A stretch of DNA of 64,000 nt, taken from assembly GCA_028554755.1 (NCBI GenBank), contig JAPTOF010000001.1:36785501-36849500 (forward strand), written 5' to 3'. The notes beneath the pieces were generated by a model that was not told the DNA's origin, did not search any database, and saw only the letters and a list, made by a program, of their open reading frames with translations. Source of the stretch: Cordia subcordata. Taxonomy: Eukaryota > Streptophyta > Magnoliopsida > Boraginales > Cordiaceae. Numbering within the stretch: position 1 is the first letter of the stretch; every line of letters starts with the position of its first letter. Below are positions 24,107 to 35,239 of this stretch, piece by piece. Both the position numbers and the translations under genes were made by a program.

Positions 24107-27100
24107 GTGCTATTGATCTTTTCTGTCACTATGAGTGTTATTCTCTTGACAATTAGGAGGCATTGTGTGAGATAGTTAATGAATCTGAGCATAATTTAAG
24201 AGAGGAAAAAGAGTTGTGAAGAGAAAGAATTTGGATAATTTTGGATAAACCAGAATGCTCCCGAGAAGTTGGCATTGGCACATAGCTTTATGACAATGAT
24301 ACTAAACAATTGTTCAAAGTAACACCAAATTGGAAATTTCATTTTCAAAAGAAATAAAAATAAAAACTGGTTCAAACTTTAATTTACCATAATCTTTAAG
24401 ATACTTGATCGATTTTGGTTTATCCCAGGAATGTAGTCGATGAGTCCACATATATACTGGAAATAAGCTCTTCAATTTTTATTTTAACTTTTCATTTTTT
24501 GGTCAAAGATAGGAGCTTTTCATGGTGATTAAGAGACAAGTTGATATTCCGTGTTCATATAGGGCCAAATTTCCCTTTAGTTATCGTATGTTTGCAAAAA
24601 TACTCTCCTATTATTTTCGTGGTTAGTTAATTTTTTAATAAGAATCAAATACAATTGTTGTGGACTCATATTTGATTCAAAGTGGTACAAATTCTTTTAT
24701 GACTCATATTTGAAGAGGATAATAAACATCGCTTCTTGATGTGATCTGCATCGGCTCTTCGATTTTTCACTACCCGACCATAACCTTTCTCAGTATGCAC
24801 GCTTCAATAGGCTTGCCACCTGTGACAATTCTTACCACCAAAGCATGGTTGGAGAATTTTTCAGTTGCTTATGCACTTGTAGAGTTGTAGCATCCAGGCA
24901 AATGGTCCCCACACTTTTGTAGTAACTTCCACCGGTGGAGATGGTCCTTCCATTCCCAGAAAAATTCGCTCCAATAAACCCTTTTTTCCTTCAAAAGGCC
25001 AGGACAAGAAAGGAAAACTTTTTGCAAGGCAAACCCGACCTTTTTTCAAAAAAGTTTTTTGCCTAAAAAAAAATACTATACAAGAAGTATTAAAATGTCT
25101 GTCTTTTTTGGATACCGATTCGTAAGTACACCCAAAGCATAACCATTTACCGATAAGCACTTGAACCGGTAATTAACCCATCAGGTAATTGACCCGTCAC
25201 TCGTTGGATGAGGATGTTCTTCTAACTTCTGTTTCGGTCGGATTAATATTCTCTTACATTAAATGTTCTCTCGTATTAATAAGAGGGAAATCTTGACTTT
25301 TCATGTTTGAAGCATATCATTTTTGTCACTCATAAAATTCAAATTTTAAAAAAAGATAATTTTTTTAAAATAACTTTTTGCCCTTTGAATACCAATCTTG
25401 TACAGGATTTGAATTTCAATTTTATAAGTGGTTAAAATGATATGATTCACACGTAAATGATTAAAAATTTTCTCACATATCAATGAACTCATGATTAGTC
25501 CTAACTCTCTAACTGAAAATACAAATATTCATCATTAATTTAAATATCAATAGTTAGGACCAAAATAAGAATTAGGAGTGAATCCTCTTCATCATTAATT
25601 TAAATATCAATGCTTAGGATCAAAATAAGAATTAGAAGTGAATCCTCTATATCATGGTAGGTCCTACTTTCTTCTTTTTTTTTTTTTTGGCTTGGGGTGG
25701 TGCTGGTTTTAAATTTTTTTTCCATTTATTACATTAGTAATTGGAGTGGTAAACTACCATTTCACACTTCCCATTTCTCCGTAATTGCCTTTGCCGCCTC
25801 CATTTGCAACAACTGTCGATGATCAAAACGTAAGAGCATCTCCAACAAATGTCTTGGGACCATCGCTGCTCTACATATAGAGATATAAGCATAAATAGTT
25901 TTAACAAATTCGCTGTATCTATTTTTACTTTATCTTTTAAAGTAACTTCTAATATTCTCACATTTAGAGATAGTAAACCCATTTCATAAAACAGTAATAC
26001 GAAAATTTTGCAATAATGATATTGTTGGAGTAAATATGAAATATGATTCTCTTAAATAAGAATTTGATTAAATGTAAAAAAAATTATTGGAATAAAACTA
26101 AAATAAAAAATCCCTACATGTAAAAAAATGCTACAAACCTTTTAAATATAGGGAAAAAAAAATAAAAGATTTGTCGGAATTGGCCTATCAGCAACATTGT
26201 TTTGGGATTTGGACATCATACAATTTTTCCATGCATTTCTGATTCATGTTTGGAAATATTTTCTGTACATTTGCAAGAGCAATGGAGGCCCTCGCTTACC
26301 TCTTTATTGGGTGAGTGGTTGCTGATCTCTTTTTGTTGGACGAGCAATTGCAGTTTGTATTTTTTCATGATTATTTAATTTTTTTTTATCTTTTAACTAA
26401 GATAGAATGGAATGCATTTTAGTTGGATAAATATTTTGTGATCTCAAAACTTTTAGCTATTTTTTTTTTTTTTTGGTTTTATAAAATCACACACTCACCC
26501 CCACTGTTATTTTTTGGTTAGAATTAATTAAAGGTTGTAAAATGTGCATCTACATTACAACTTGATTCGACAAAGACGACAATTAAAAAAAGTTCAATTG
26601 GTGTATATTCCCCTTCTGATTTTAGAAGTGGTCCAAATTTTCTCATCTCATTTAGAAAAAGAGGTGCAAATGCAACTTGGGTGAGTGAAAACACCAAAAA
26701 TTTAGTTTCTAATTACATAAATTTTCTAGTGTAAATGACTTTTGTTAAGTAATCCTACTATATTCAATAGTAATTGGATAAGGATCACTTTTGTATCGAG
26801 TGTCAACCGTCCATGTTTTTGTTTCATTTCTATTCTAATCCTCGATCTTTTAGAACTTATCTTTCGCGAGTTAGATTTGGGTTTCATTGTGTCATATATC
26901 TTTTGATGTATTAATAGAAAATCTTAGTTAGTTCGTAAAATAACAATAAAAAAACTCTCTATTTCCTGACAAATAAATAAATAAAGAGTAAAATATGCAA
27001 ATGTATATTTTAAAAGCTTTTATCAATTTTATTGCAATGGCACTCCCAATTTTATAGACTCCATATTTTCATTTTTCTTTAACTTCACTCTCTCTCTCTC

Positions 27101-27285
27101 TATATATATATTTTAAACGACTACAACATAGTAAGGTTATGTATTTGTTGCAGTTAGATCGAATTCACCTGTAATTGTGTATACCCTGCACGCAAAATAT
27201 GGCTTCAGATGTAAACTTAGGCCACTTCATGACCTCTATAGAAACGGTGTGTAAATAGAAAGATTGTCCCAACACCCTCGCACCA
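24107..27285. other. AT-rich intergenic region with dispersed repeats
   Basis: No gene supported. A segment at about 25240-25500 recurs in diverged form at about 38100-38440 and about 47810-47960. The frame at 24861-25160 (minus) and that at 25734-25982 (minus) lack domains. A phrase AGAGCATCTCCAACAAATG at about 25828 resembles a common plant MITE terminus, but no matching right end was found. CT/TA simple repeats lie at about 27086-27110. Confidence 0.5.
25529..25648. repeat. 60-bp tandem duplication
   Basis: Two head-to-tail copies starting CATCATTAATTTAAATATCA with spacing of 60 bp. They differ at a few positions (ATAGTTAGGACC versus ATGCTTAGGATC). No coding role. Confidence 0.85.
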
Positions 27286-27293
27286 TCTACACC

Positions 27294-28115
27294 TAGGAGT
27301 GAGAATCGGATTGGATATTCAGATATTCGGATATCAGATTGAAAAAGTAAGTATACGATCGGATAGCTAAAAACTACCTATCCGGACGGATATCGGATTT
27401 TTGGATAGCGAATAGGTCGGATACGGATTTTTGGATTTTTAGATATTTTTTAATAAACTAAAAAAATTCAAAATTTGGCTTATATTTAAATATCTTTTTG
27501 AAATTACCAATTCTTAGGCATGTAACTTGCTTTTTAAAATAAAAAAGCGAGACAGAGATATAAAATAAAAACATAGTCTTTCACAAAATCATACAACATA
27601 AGACACATAGAAAACACACCAATATTTAAATATAAGAGTTAAATAAAAAATATAGTCCCTACCTCTACTTAGAAAACATACAAAAAGCTTGGATGCGCTC
27701 CATACTACACATATTAAATAAAAAGTCTACACAATCCACAATTGATATTGCACACACACCAAATACAAAGTTTATATGTTTGCAATCTATAGTCTACACT
27801 CATTAAATAAAGTTTAAGTTTTTAACATAAGAAACATGACAAGATAATTTCCAGTGAAGTGCACTTTCAAGTATAAAGTCTTGACTTTTGTTTACTAATA
27901 TAGTATTATATTATTTTAATTAAAAAAAAAGTTCAGGTAATCTGATACTCGAACGGGTAGCAAAATTGCTACCCGATATTCTACCCGAATATCCGAAAAA
28001 AATTCGGATATCAGATCGGATATATCCGAAATCCGAAAAAGCTTTTTTTTTTCCTATCCGTTCAGATGCGGATTTGAATACGAGTTCAGATACAGATCGG
28101 ATAGTCCCACCCCTG
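27294..28115. mobile_element. hAT-like non-autonomous DNA element, ~822 bp
   Basis: The left end TAGGAGTGAGAATCGGATT and the right end read in reverse (CAGGGGTGGGACTATCCGAT) form imperfect terminal repeats. They are followed inside by mirrored subterminal arrays of GGATATCCGAAT-type motifs at 27300-27440 and 27945-28100. Flanking 8-mers are TCTACACC (27286-27293) and ACCACACC (28116-28123), 6 of 8 identical, consistent with an old 8-bp hAT target duplication. The middle is AT-rich and has no transposase. Short open frames at 27920-28299 come from the subterminal repeats. Confidence 0.6.
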
Positions 28116-29568
28116 ACCACACCCAACAACCGCTACACACATAAACCTCTAACATCTGCATCCACCAACCGTTAAACAGACAACTAAAATGGAAGCACAG
28201 CCGTTGTCGTTGCACCAGAAGGACTGGATATGGTTGGTGCTGCGATAGAAAGAGAAGGTGGAGTGGCCAGATTTTGTACTTAGGTGTATAAAATTGCATT
28301 TATTTCATTCGTCGTTTTAATCAAAATTACTAATATATATTTTATTACACTAAATTATATTTACTCATATATGTACAGTAATTCTGATCTGATGGCATAT
28401 TTACCTGTTTCTTTTCGACTTATGCTCTTAATATATTGGCATAAAATTTATGAATACTACCTTAGATTTTTTTTTCCCCCCTTTTGTTTGATTCCTCGTA
28501 TTTCTACTTACTAGATTCTGTTAGATTCTAATAGTTATTGATAATGTATCTATCTAATTATGTATTTATCCTTTAGATTACAATAAATTTGAGAAATCCG
28601 TCGAGATTATAAGCAGCAAAAGCGACAAGGGGAAGACGTTTGTTGTTTTTTCTCTGATACCATAAAGAATGAGAGGAAAGTGTTGTGTTATTCGTATCAG
28701 AAGAAAAATACAATATATAGTTGATGATATAGGCCATAAGGGATAAGACTCCTACTTGGTATTCACACTTCTTATTTTACTGTGAATCTCTTAGTCGTAA
28801 TTTAAAGGATAAATAAATAACCAGACAAATACATCATCAGATTGAAAATCTTTTTTTTTTTTAAAGTATAATACTAAATAAAAAGATTGTGTTTAACCAC
28901 TACTCGATTTGTTTCCCTTTCCTTTTCGTTTGTTCCTTTTTATTGTGGATTTTTGTACTCTTTAAGTTTTGTTTGCTTTTTATTGGTGCATTTGGAAAAA
29001 AAAAAGTTGCTTATTTAATTTATCTTATAAATACTTTTAAAAAATATTTTAAAAGTAAAAGAAATATATATTCTATAAATATTTAGATGGCTTTCTTAAG
29101 AAAATTAATTGATATTTAGAAGACGTTATTTGTAAGCTGATTTTGCATTTATGTGTTACAATAATATGCAACAAATATGATGTACAAAATACTCTAATGT
29201 TTAATTAGACATTCTACATATATGACTTTATTACTTTATTTTACACTCTTCATTATATGACATGACTTCATTTACATTACATTTCAATTTAGTTACTTGA
29301 AATATCAAGTCACATTTTATGCGTTTTTAACAATAATATATGCACTTAAAATATTATAATAAATATTACAAATCCCTTCAATGCAACCCATGGGCTACAA
29401 CTAGTTACTCTTTATTTCAACTAACACAAATTTTTTTTTTTTAATTTTTAAATTTTTTTAAAATTTTTTAATCTAGCAAGTCAATTTGGCCATGTCCCTC
29501 CCATAAGTAGCCTCCTTTCAAATTTCGTCATTTCATTTCAAATTTTGCCGCACCTTATTGATCTTGAT
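28116..29568. other. Intergenic region upstream of the methyltransferase gene
   Basis: AT-rich, no gene. CTCTGATACCA at 28662-28672 is the reverse complement of the initiator-tRNA primer-binding site (TGGTATCAGAG) used by copia elements, so a minus-oriented LTR remnant may start to its right (TAAAGAATGAGAGGAAAG onward). I could not find a second LTR. The 29400-29470 stretch is an A/T run. Confidence 0.45.
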
Positions 29569-29587
29569 TAGGGTTTAACTAGGGTTT
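29569..29587 (+). promoter_or_regulatory. Two AGGGTTT motifs just before the methyltransferase start codon
   Basis: TAGGGTTTAA (29569-29578) and TAGGGTTT (29580-29587) sit 8-27 bp before the ATG at 29596. These are telo-box cores in reverse orientation, a common leader feature of plant genes; similar motifs precede the G3BP-like gene. Confidence 0.5.
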
Positions 29588-29595
29588 TTCCACAA

Positions 29596-32500
29596 ATGCT
29601 GAACAGAGCAAAATTAGCCCTAAAATCTCATCTCCGTCGAGTTTCAACAGCGGTTCGAACCCGCATTGAAGACGAAGGCGATTGGTTCTACTCCTCCGAG
29701 TGGTGGAGCCACAGCAGCACCGATAACCGCACCGTTTTCCGAGCAGTTTCCGATAAGGGAAACGGCGTCGTTTCCGTTGTTGCGCACCCTTCTTCTAAAC
29801 CAGTAATTACCTCTCCGTATGCTCAATTTTTTCTGTATGTTAAGTAAAAGCTCGTGCTCTGCGCAATGATAAGTTCTTTACTTAGTCTCGGTTTGAATTT
29901 TGAAAACAGCCTGCTGTGTAAGACTGCATATTTCTGCCTTTTGCAGACGGTTTATTCAATATATGAACTTCTTCATTCAGTGTATTTAATCAAGTTCTTG
30001 CTTAGCACAATGATCAAGTGTTGCTTAGTCTCGGGTTTGAATCATGCAAATAGCTTCCTTGACAATAGGGCTGAGACTGTGTTTCGTTTAATGTCTAGGG
30101 ATTCTTGTTTAGTATACGAATTTGTCAATATGTATATTAAATAAAGGATGTGCTTAGCGCAATGATCAAGTGCTTTACTTGCTGTCTGGTTTAAATATTG
30201 AAGATAGCCTATTTGACGACTGGACCAAGGTTGGATTCGTCTCCCTCTTCTGGGAATTTTGTACAATCTATGAACCTTTTGATAAGTATATTCAATGGGG
30301 CTGTGCCTGTGCAAGTGATCAAGTCTTTACTTGGTCTCTGGTTTCAATGAGCATCTTTGGAAACAAGGCTAATGCTGTGCATGTCTACCTTTTATGGTAC
30401 ATTTCGTACAATGAGTATTACCTTTTTAATGAGTATATTCGGTGAGGATATGGTCGTGTGTTTAGCCAAATATAATGTGTAATTCTAATAGACATACTTA
30501 ATAAGGGATTCCTATTCTTATTGTATAACCAAAGCAGATGTAGGTTAAGAAGTGTTTTGTTTGCTTAAAATCACCATCAGGGGGGAAAACAGTGTCCAAT
30601 TCCAATTCTGAAAAAACATAACTCTACCTTAGTATAACTATGACAAATTTTGGGAACTACTTGGATAATACTTCTTAAAAATTATCCTTTTAGATGATAA
30701 ACTTGTTACATATGCATTTCCTTTGTATTGTAATTTGTAAATGCAGCTAGTTTTGGCACCAAGAATAGGAGCGAACTTGAAATTGCATTATTTGTATTTT
30801 TTATTATGTTATGATGCAGGATAAAGTTTACTGGGGAAGAACAGAAGATTGGCTTCGAAAGATGTACACAGAGATATATCCAGGTGATGAAGACGGTGGA
30901 GATTTCAGGGTTGTTGGTTATCAATGGCGGAGCCTGCACTTCAATGAAGATACACGTCAAAGTGTTGCCAAAGTATTGGCTGCTTGTAGAAAATCTGATC
31001 CTGGTTCCTTATATTTAATACAGCAGGCTCACTGTCTTGCCGTTCCATGTAAATTTGACTGCAGCTCGTTTAGTATCTTTTGCGACTATGAATATGTTTG
31101 ATTTTCGTTTCTCTCAGAAAGAGTCTTTTTGGACTGTGCCTTTGTGCTGGAACATATTTGCTGGTACTCTAGATATTGGGGACTTATGGTGCTAGTGATT
31201 TACTGAACATATTGTTCTCATTCTTGTCTTGTTTCTGGTAAATATTACTTTTTTCTCTGCTTATTTCAGATGCAACCATGAGAAAGGCAAATAGTGATTT
31301 GAGATAGCTCATTGTTAGTAACAATCTCGAGGATGGTAGACTTTTGTTGAGTTTTGTTTACAGATGTGCAATTGGCTAATTCTTCGTCTCAGATACATAG
31401 TCATCCTCTGTTATATGGGTAACAGAAGAAGCATAAATCTTGATAGAGTGCACTTGGAGTTCATTTTTGCCTGGAATTGTACATAGGCAGTAATTTATTT
31501 AAGAGGCTTAGAAAAAATAGGTCACAAGAAGTAACTAATTGAAAATCATTCTGGAAAGGGCTGTGTTATATTGTGATTTTGATCCAATCTGGTGAAAGAA
31601 TACTTTGTTGTAATCTGGGACACAGAAAGTCTGGTTTCTTTCTTGAGTGTGCCCGAGTTTTTTCTAATATACACTATTTCTTACCTACTTTTATCTAGAA
31701 CACAATATCTTGACTCTAGGTGTTTATCATTGGCTATCTTGATGAGTCACTGAAGTTATTTAGTCAGTTACTGTTGCTTACGTTATTTCATATTTATTTT
31801 ATAGTGATTTTTGAATTATCCTGCAGACGTAAAGAGCATGATATCTGCTGGATTGACTACCATCTCATGTTGTAATTTTGATCTGAGGAATGCTGTACTA
31901 GGAAAGAAAGGTATGAATATTTTATGCGTAGGTCATGGTGGAGGAAGCATACCATTATTCCTGGCAAGTCAAATTCAGGGTAAGAGAAACTAATCTCAAG
32001 AGTTCCTTTTTGAATGTCATAGTAAGTTCCAAATGTTTTCCAATGCTATACTAGGAAACAATTGATGAACTTTCTGAACATAATCATTCCGTTTAAATAT
32101 TAAAATCTGGACCTGAAAATTTGGTTGGTGCTCGTTCTGTATAACTGCACACTTTAGGAGGAATTTTTCTTCTTATCAATGTGACATACTGCTGCAGGAT
32201 AATTTCCATGTGCTTATCTTTTCTTGATCACTTTTTTTTTTTTTTGAAGAAGGAGAAGAATAGTATTTCCGTTCCTTTCCTCTTTTCTGTGCTTTCCTGC
32301 TGTTCTGGATGGGCAGAAACTGCTATCTTAAAGCAAGAAAATTTCCTTTTAGCATAAGATGAAGCTCTGTTGTTGCTTCTTCCATGGAATCCTTATCTCA
32401 CTACCCCCAGGACAATGTTCAGGCAATTTCCTTTTATCTGTCTATACCAAAAAGGAATCCTGGAGACGGCCATCTGCATTGCTCTTTGCTTTTAGAATTG

Positions 32501-33420
32501 TGCTTTTTCTTAAATGCCGCAGGGCCAGAGACTTGAGAACTGACCAGGTCCTTCTTGTTTTAATGTTAGATCCCCATTTTTTGACTTCCCGAGAATCTGT
32601 CCTCAATTATTTTCCAATCTAGAAGGCAATTGGCTTAATTTCTGTGCCTCTGTTTGTTTTATGCTGTTTTAATTGATTAATAACTCCTGCCAGTTTGACA
32701 TAAAATACCATGCTCCTTCCAGGTGCTCTAGTTCACATAGTTGAAATTGATCCTGTTGTTATCTCAGCCTCAATCCAAGCTATGGGTTTCCCCTCATTCT
32801 CAGTTATGACACCATCGGGGAAGCGTGCACGCAGACAACCTGATCCTATTGATGAAGTTCTCTGGAAAGGCATGCATGAGAGGCTTCTGTTGTATGAATT
32901 AGATGCGGAGGAATTCATCCTCAGGGACTGCAATCTTTACGATATTGTTTTTATTGATGCCTATGATGGTGACGACATTTTCCCGCACAAGCTCTGGGAT
33001 CCATGTTCCCCATTTCTTAGAGCTTTAGGAAATCGGCTTCATCCAGAGCATGGAACAGTAGTTGTGAATCTTCATGCAGATTCTCTCATTGATATTGATG
33101 TCTCTAATCCATATGCTCTTAACATGCTACCCATGGGGAGATACGTCTCTGAAGTATGCAAAGCATACAAGGATGTATTGATAGGCAATGGACATTCTCA
33201 TGCTGGCAAAAGCTCTGGTGTGGCATTTACAGTATCAGTTCCATGGGTTTGCAATACATCTCTTGTTGTATCTAAATGTGCTGGCAACAGTTTGGGTCTT
33301 ACAGACAATGATGTGATTTTGGATGCACTTCTATCCAAATCACTTGAAGTGGATAATGTTCTGAGTTTGCCATTTTCATGCTTCCAGTACATAAAGAGAG
33401 GTTTTACGCTTGTGAATTGA
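29596..33420 (+). CDS. SAM-dependent methyltransferase / spermidine-synthase-fold protein, 428 aa
   Basis: Seen: exons 29596-29802, 30820-31048, 31827-31979 and 32723-33420 join in frame with GT-AG ends to TGA. The glycine-rich SAM-binding loop NILCVGHGGGSIPLFLA lies at 176-192, the acidic motif HIVEIDP at 201-207, and DIVFIDAYDGDD at 270-281, the usual order of motifs I, post-I/II and acidic loop in this Rossmann fold. Family knowledge: plants have such proteins annotated as SAM-dependent methyltransferase superfamily and related to spermidine synthases, mostly without proven substrate. No clear organelle signal peptide, although the first 25 residues (MLNRAKLALKSHLRRVST) are basic, Ser/Arg-rich and acid-free enough to suggest a possible mitochondrial or plastid transit peptide. 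The fold is secure; substrate and catalytic activity are unknown. Confidence 0.9.
29849..30450 (+). repeat. Four degenerate tandem SINE-like units in intron 1 of the methyltransferase gene
   Basis: Units of about 141-156 bp start near 29849, 29990, 30146 and 30298. Each opens with TGCGCAATGATAAGT-like sequence, then CTTAGTCTCGGTTTGAAT, then (clearest in the first) GAAAACAGCCT and GTAAGACTGCAT. From memory this order resembles the Au family of plant SINEs (GCGCAATGGTAAAG, GGTTCGA box B, GGAAACAGCCTCT, GTAAGGCTGCGTAC). Units differ considerably, so the array is old. The short open frames across it are not genes. Confidence 0.55.
32170..32260. repeat. Short poly-T tract in intron 3 of the methyltransferase gene
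   Basis: A run of about 14 T residues at 32232-32245. Only a simple repeat; the open frame at 32359-32622 in the same intron has no domain and is not counted as a gene. Confidence 0.5.
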
Positions 33421-34760
33421 ACTAAAACTTTTTTAATGTTGCTAAAAGGCCTCAAGTTGCAACGCTTTGAGGGATTGGTCGTTTTGTCACTCAACTACAT
33501 TTTGCTATGCTGCGAGAACTTTCTGTGCTGGTTGAAACCAGCCCTTTTGCCATGGTGGAATCCTGATAAACCGTGAGCTGCAGTTAATGCACTTATGATC
33601 TCATGCTAGTTTCCCAAAACTCTTAAAATGTTTTGCTACAGCATCAAACATGATGGCAGTGCCCCAGAAACTTGAAACCAGCGGCTAGCAAAGCCAGGGG
33701 ATGTTGTGATTGAATGTGATTCACTGGACACTGGGTGTAGTTATGCACCCTGCAGAATCGGTCAAGCACTCTCGCACGACTCGTGGAGGACATTCTTTCA
33801 TTTTGTGGTAGTGGAACCCAGATTTATTGCTAAACAGAGATTTATTTGTGGCCGGATTTGTCTATTTATCGAATCTTTTGGTGCCCCGTTTCTTCTTTTG
33901 TATACATATCGGGATTTGGATATCCTTGTTACATGTAATGGTACGAGAAAAACTTTAATAGTGGTCAATTGTTTAGATCATTGCATCACATTGGATTTTT
34001 CTCATTATGTTAGAGGTCCTATTCTCTGTGTTGTAGTCGCCATTGTTTAACTGATTGAGATATTCTTTCTTTTTCCCCCTTTTTTTTTGGGTGAAAACTA
34101 GTAATGGAAATCGAAGGGCTCATTTCTGTTACTGAATCTCCATTTGGCCCTTCTAGTTTATCCACCATGATGCTTTCTTAACAGAGGTCTGTAAAGAAGA
34201 ATGAACGAAATTATTGAGTTGGTTATGCTACAGCCAACGAGAAGTAACTTTGGAGTAAAGGTTCAAAGGAAAAATAAATAACGCAAAAGAAGTTTTTTGG
34301 CTCGGTAAGAAAAAAATTTCATTCATATCTACAAAATATATAAAAGAAGGTCTGATCACCTAATTGAGAATACTCTCATTTACATTTCATTCTCTAAGGA
34401 TTGCCATACTTATAAGAGATTCTTAATCTTCCTAATCATATACAATTCACCCTTAATGTCAAATTTAATATTTACAAAAGTTTGTTCATCAGTTGTGACT
34501 GCCTATTTGAGTCGATTTTTTCATGAAAAATTCTATTTCTTTTTGAAAAAGCACATTTTTTTTGCAATAATTTAGCATGTCTTTTAGTTTATTCCAAAAA
34601 TAAAAAATTTAAACTTCTCAGAAAAACACCTTCAAAAGATACAGAAAAAAGAGTTTCTAGAAAAACTTATTCTAATGACGAGGATTAGTTTATTTTTTCA
34701 AATATTATTAGATTAATTTTTTAGAAAAAAAAATAAAGTACAAAGACGCAAACCAAATCA
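33421..34760. other. 3' flank of the methyltransferase gene and spacer
   Basis: 33421-34060 is less AT-rich and probably 3' UTR and flank; the open frame at 33706-34050 has no recognisable domain. From about 34060 the sequence is AT-rich. A stretch at about 34290-34460 has the feel of a retroelement remnant, but I could not match it to a terminus. Confidence 0.4.
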
Positions 34761-34762
34761 AA

Positions 34763-34846
34763 TGGGCTCGTACACAACCAGTCCAACAAATACACTGTAA
34801 GATATAAATATAAAGTTTGCCTATGGGCCAATGGGCCTATATACAC
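34763..34846 (+). promoter_or_regulatory. Site II elements, CCAAT box and TATA box of the TOM9-2 promoter
   Basis: TGGGCT at 34763-34768 and two TGGGCC at 34824-34829 and 34832-34837 lie upstream of the ATG at 34949. A CCAAT lies between the last two (34828-34832), and TATATACAC at 34838-34846 is a good TATA box about 100 bp before the ATG. TGGGCC/T site II motifs are known from promoters of plant mitochondrial-protein and ribosomal-protein genes and are bound by TCP factors, which suits a mitochondrial import gene. Confidence 0.65.
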
Positions 34847-34948
34847 CAAAACCTCATCTTCTTAAACAAACCAACGAAAATTATTACATATATAACACAC
34901 AGGGTTTAATACCGCCGGGGTTTTGTTTCTGTTTGCTCCACAAAAACA

Positions 34949-35239
34949 ATGGCGAAGAAGCTACCGTCAACCGCCAGCGGCGGCGGAGGCATACTAGCGA
35001 AGGTCACCGACTCCGCGGCGGTGCAGAAGGGGAAGAAGGCTGCAGGTGACACGGCGTACGTGACAAAGCGGCTGATGAAGAGCACAGGCAAGGCGGCGTG
35101 GATCGTCGCCACCACTTTCTTGGTCCTCGGCCTCCCTCTCATCATCGTCATGGACCGTGAGCAGCAGCTCAACGACCTTGATCTCCAGCAGCAAAGCCTC
35201 TTGGGTACCTCACCTGCCTTGATGGGACCACCTAAGTGA
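34949..35239 (+). CDS. TOM9-2: Mitochondrial import receptor subunit TOM9-2 (plant TOM22 homologue), 96 aa
   Basis: Intact, intronless, 96 aa, close to the roughly 9-10 kDa size of plant TOM9. Diagnostic sequence: KAAGDTAYVTKRLMKSTGKA (30-49 region), one membrane span at about 49-67 (AAWIVATTFLVLGLPLIIV), then MDREQQLNDLDLQQQSLLG at 68-86. Family knowledge: plant TOM9 is the shortened counterpart of fungal/animal Tom22, anchored in the mitochondrial outer membrane within the TOM complex. It lacks the long acidic cytosolic receptor domain, as seen here: the N-terminus is only about 48 residues, Gly/Lys-rich and basic. The ATG at 34949 is preferred because the preceding context (AACAATGGCG) fits plant start sites. 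Strong site II motifs and a TATA box lie upstream. Confidence 0.96.
   Translation: MAKKLPSTASGGGGILAKVTDSAAVQKGKKAAGDTAYVTKRLMKSTGKAAWIVATTFLVLGLPLIIVMDREQQLNDLDLQQQSLLGTSPALMGPPK

Noticed and set aside
24861..25160. 99-codon minus-strand open frame
   Set aside because: No domain and no splice context; surrounded by repeats.
28662..28672. A complete copia element starting at the PBS-like site
   Set aside because: Only the 11-bp PBS-like match is visible; no LTR pair or pol domain nearby, so it is mentioned only as a possible remnant.
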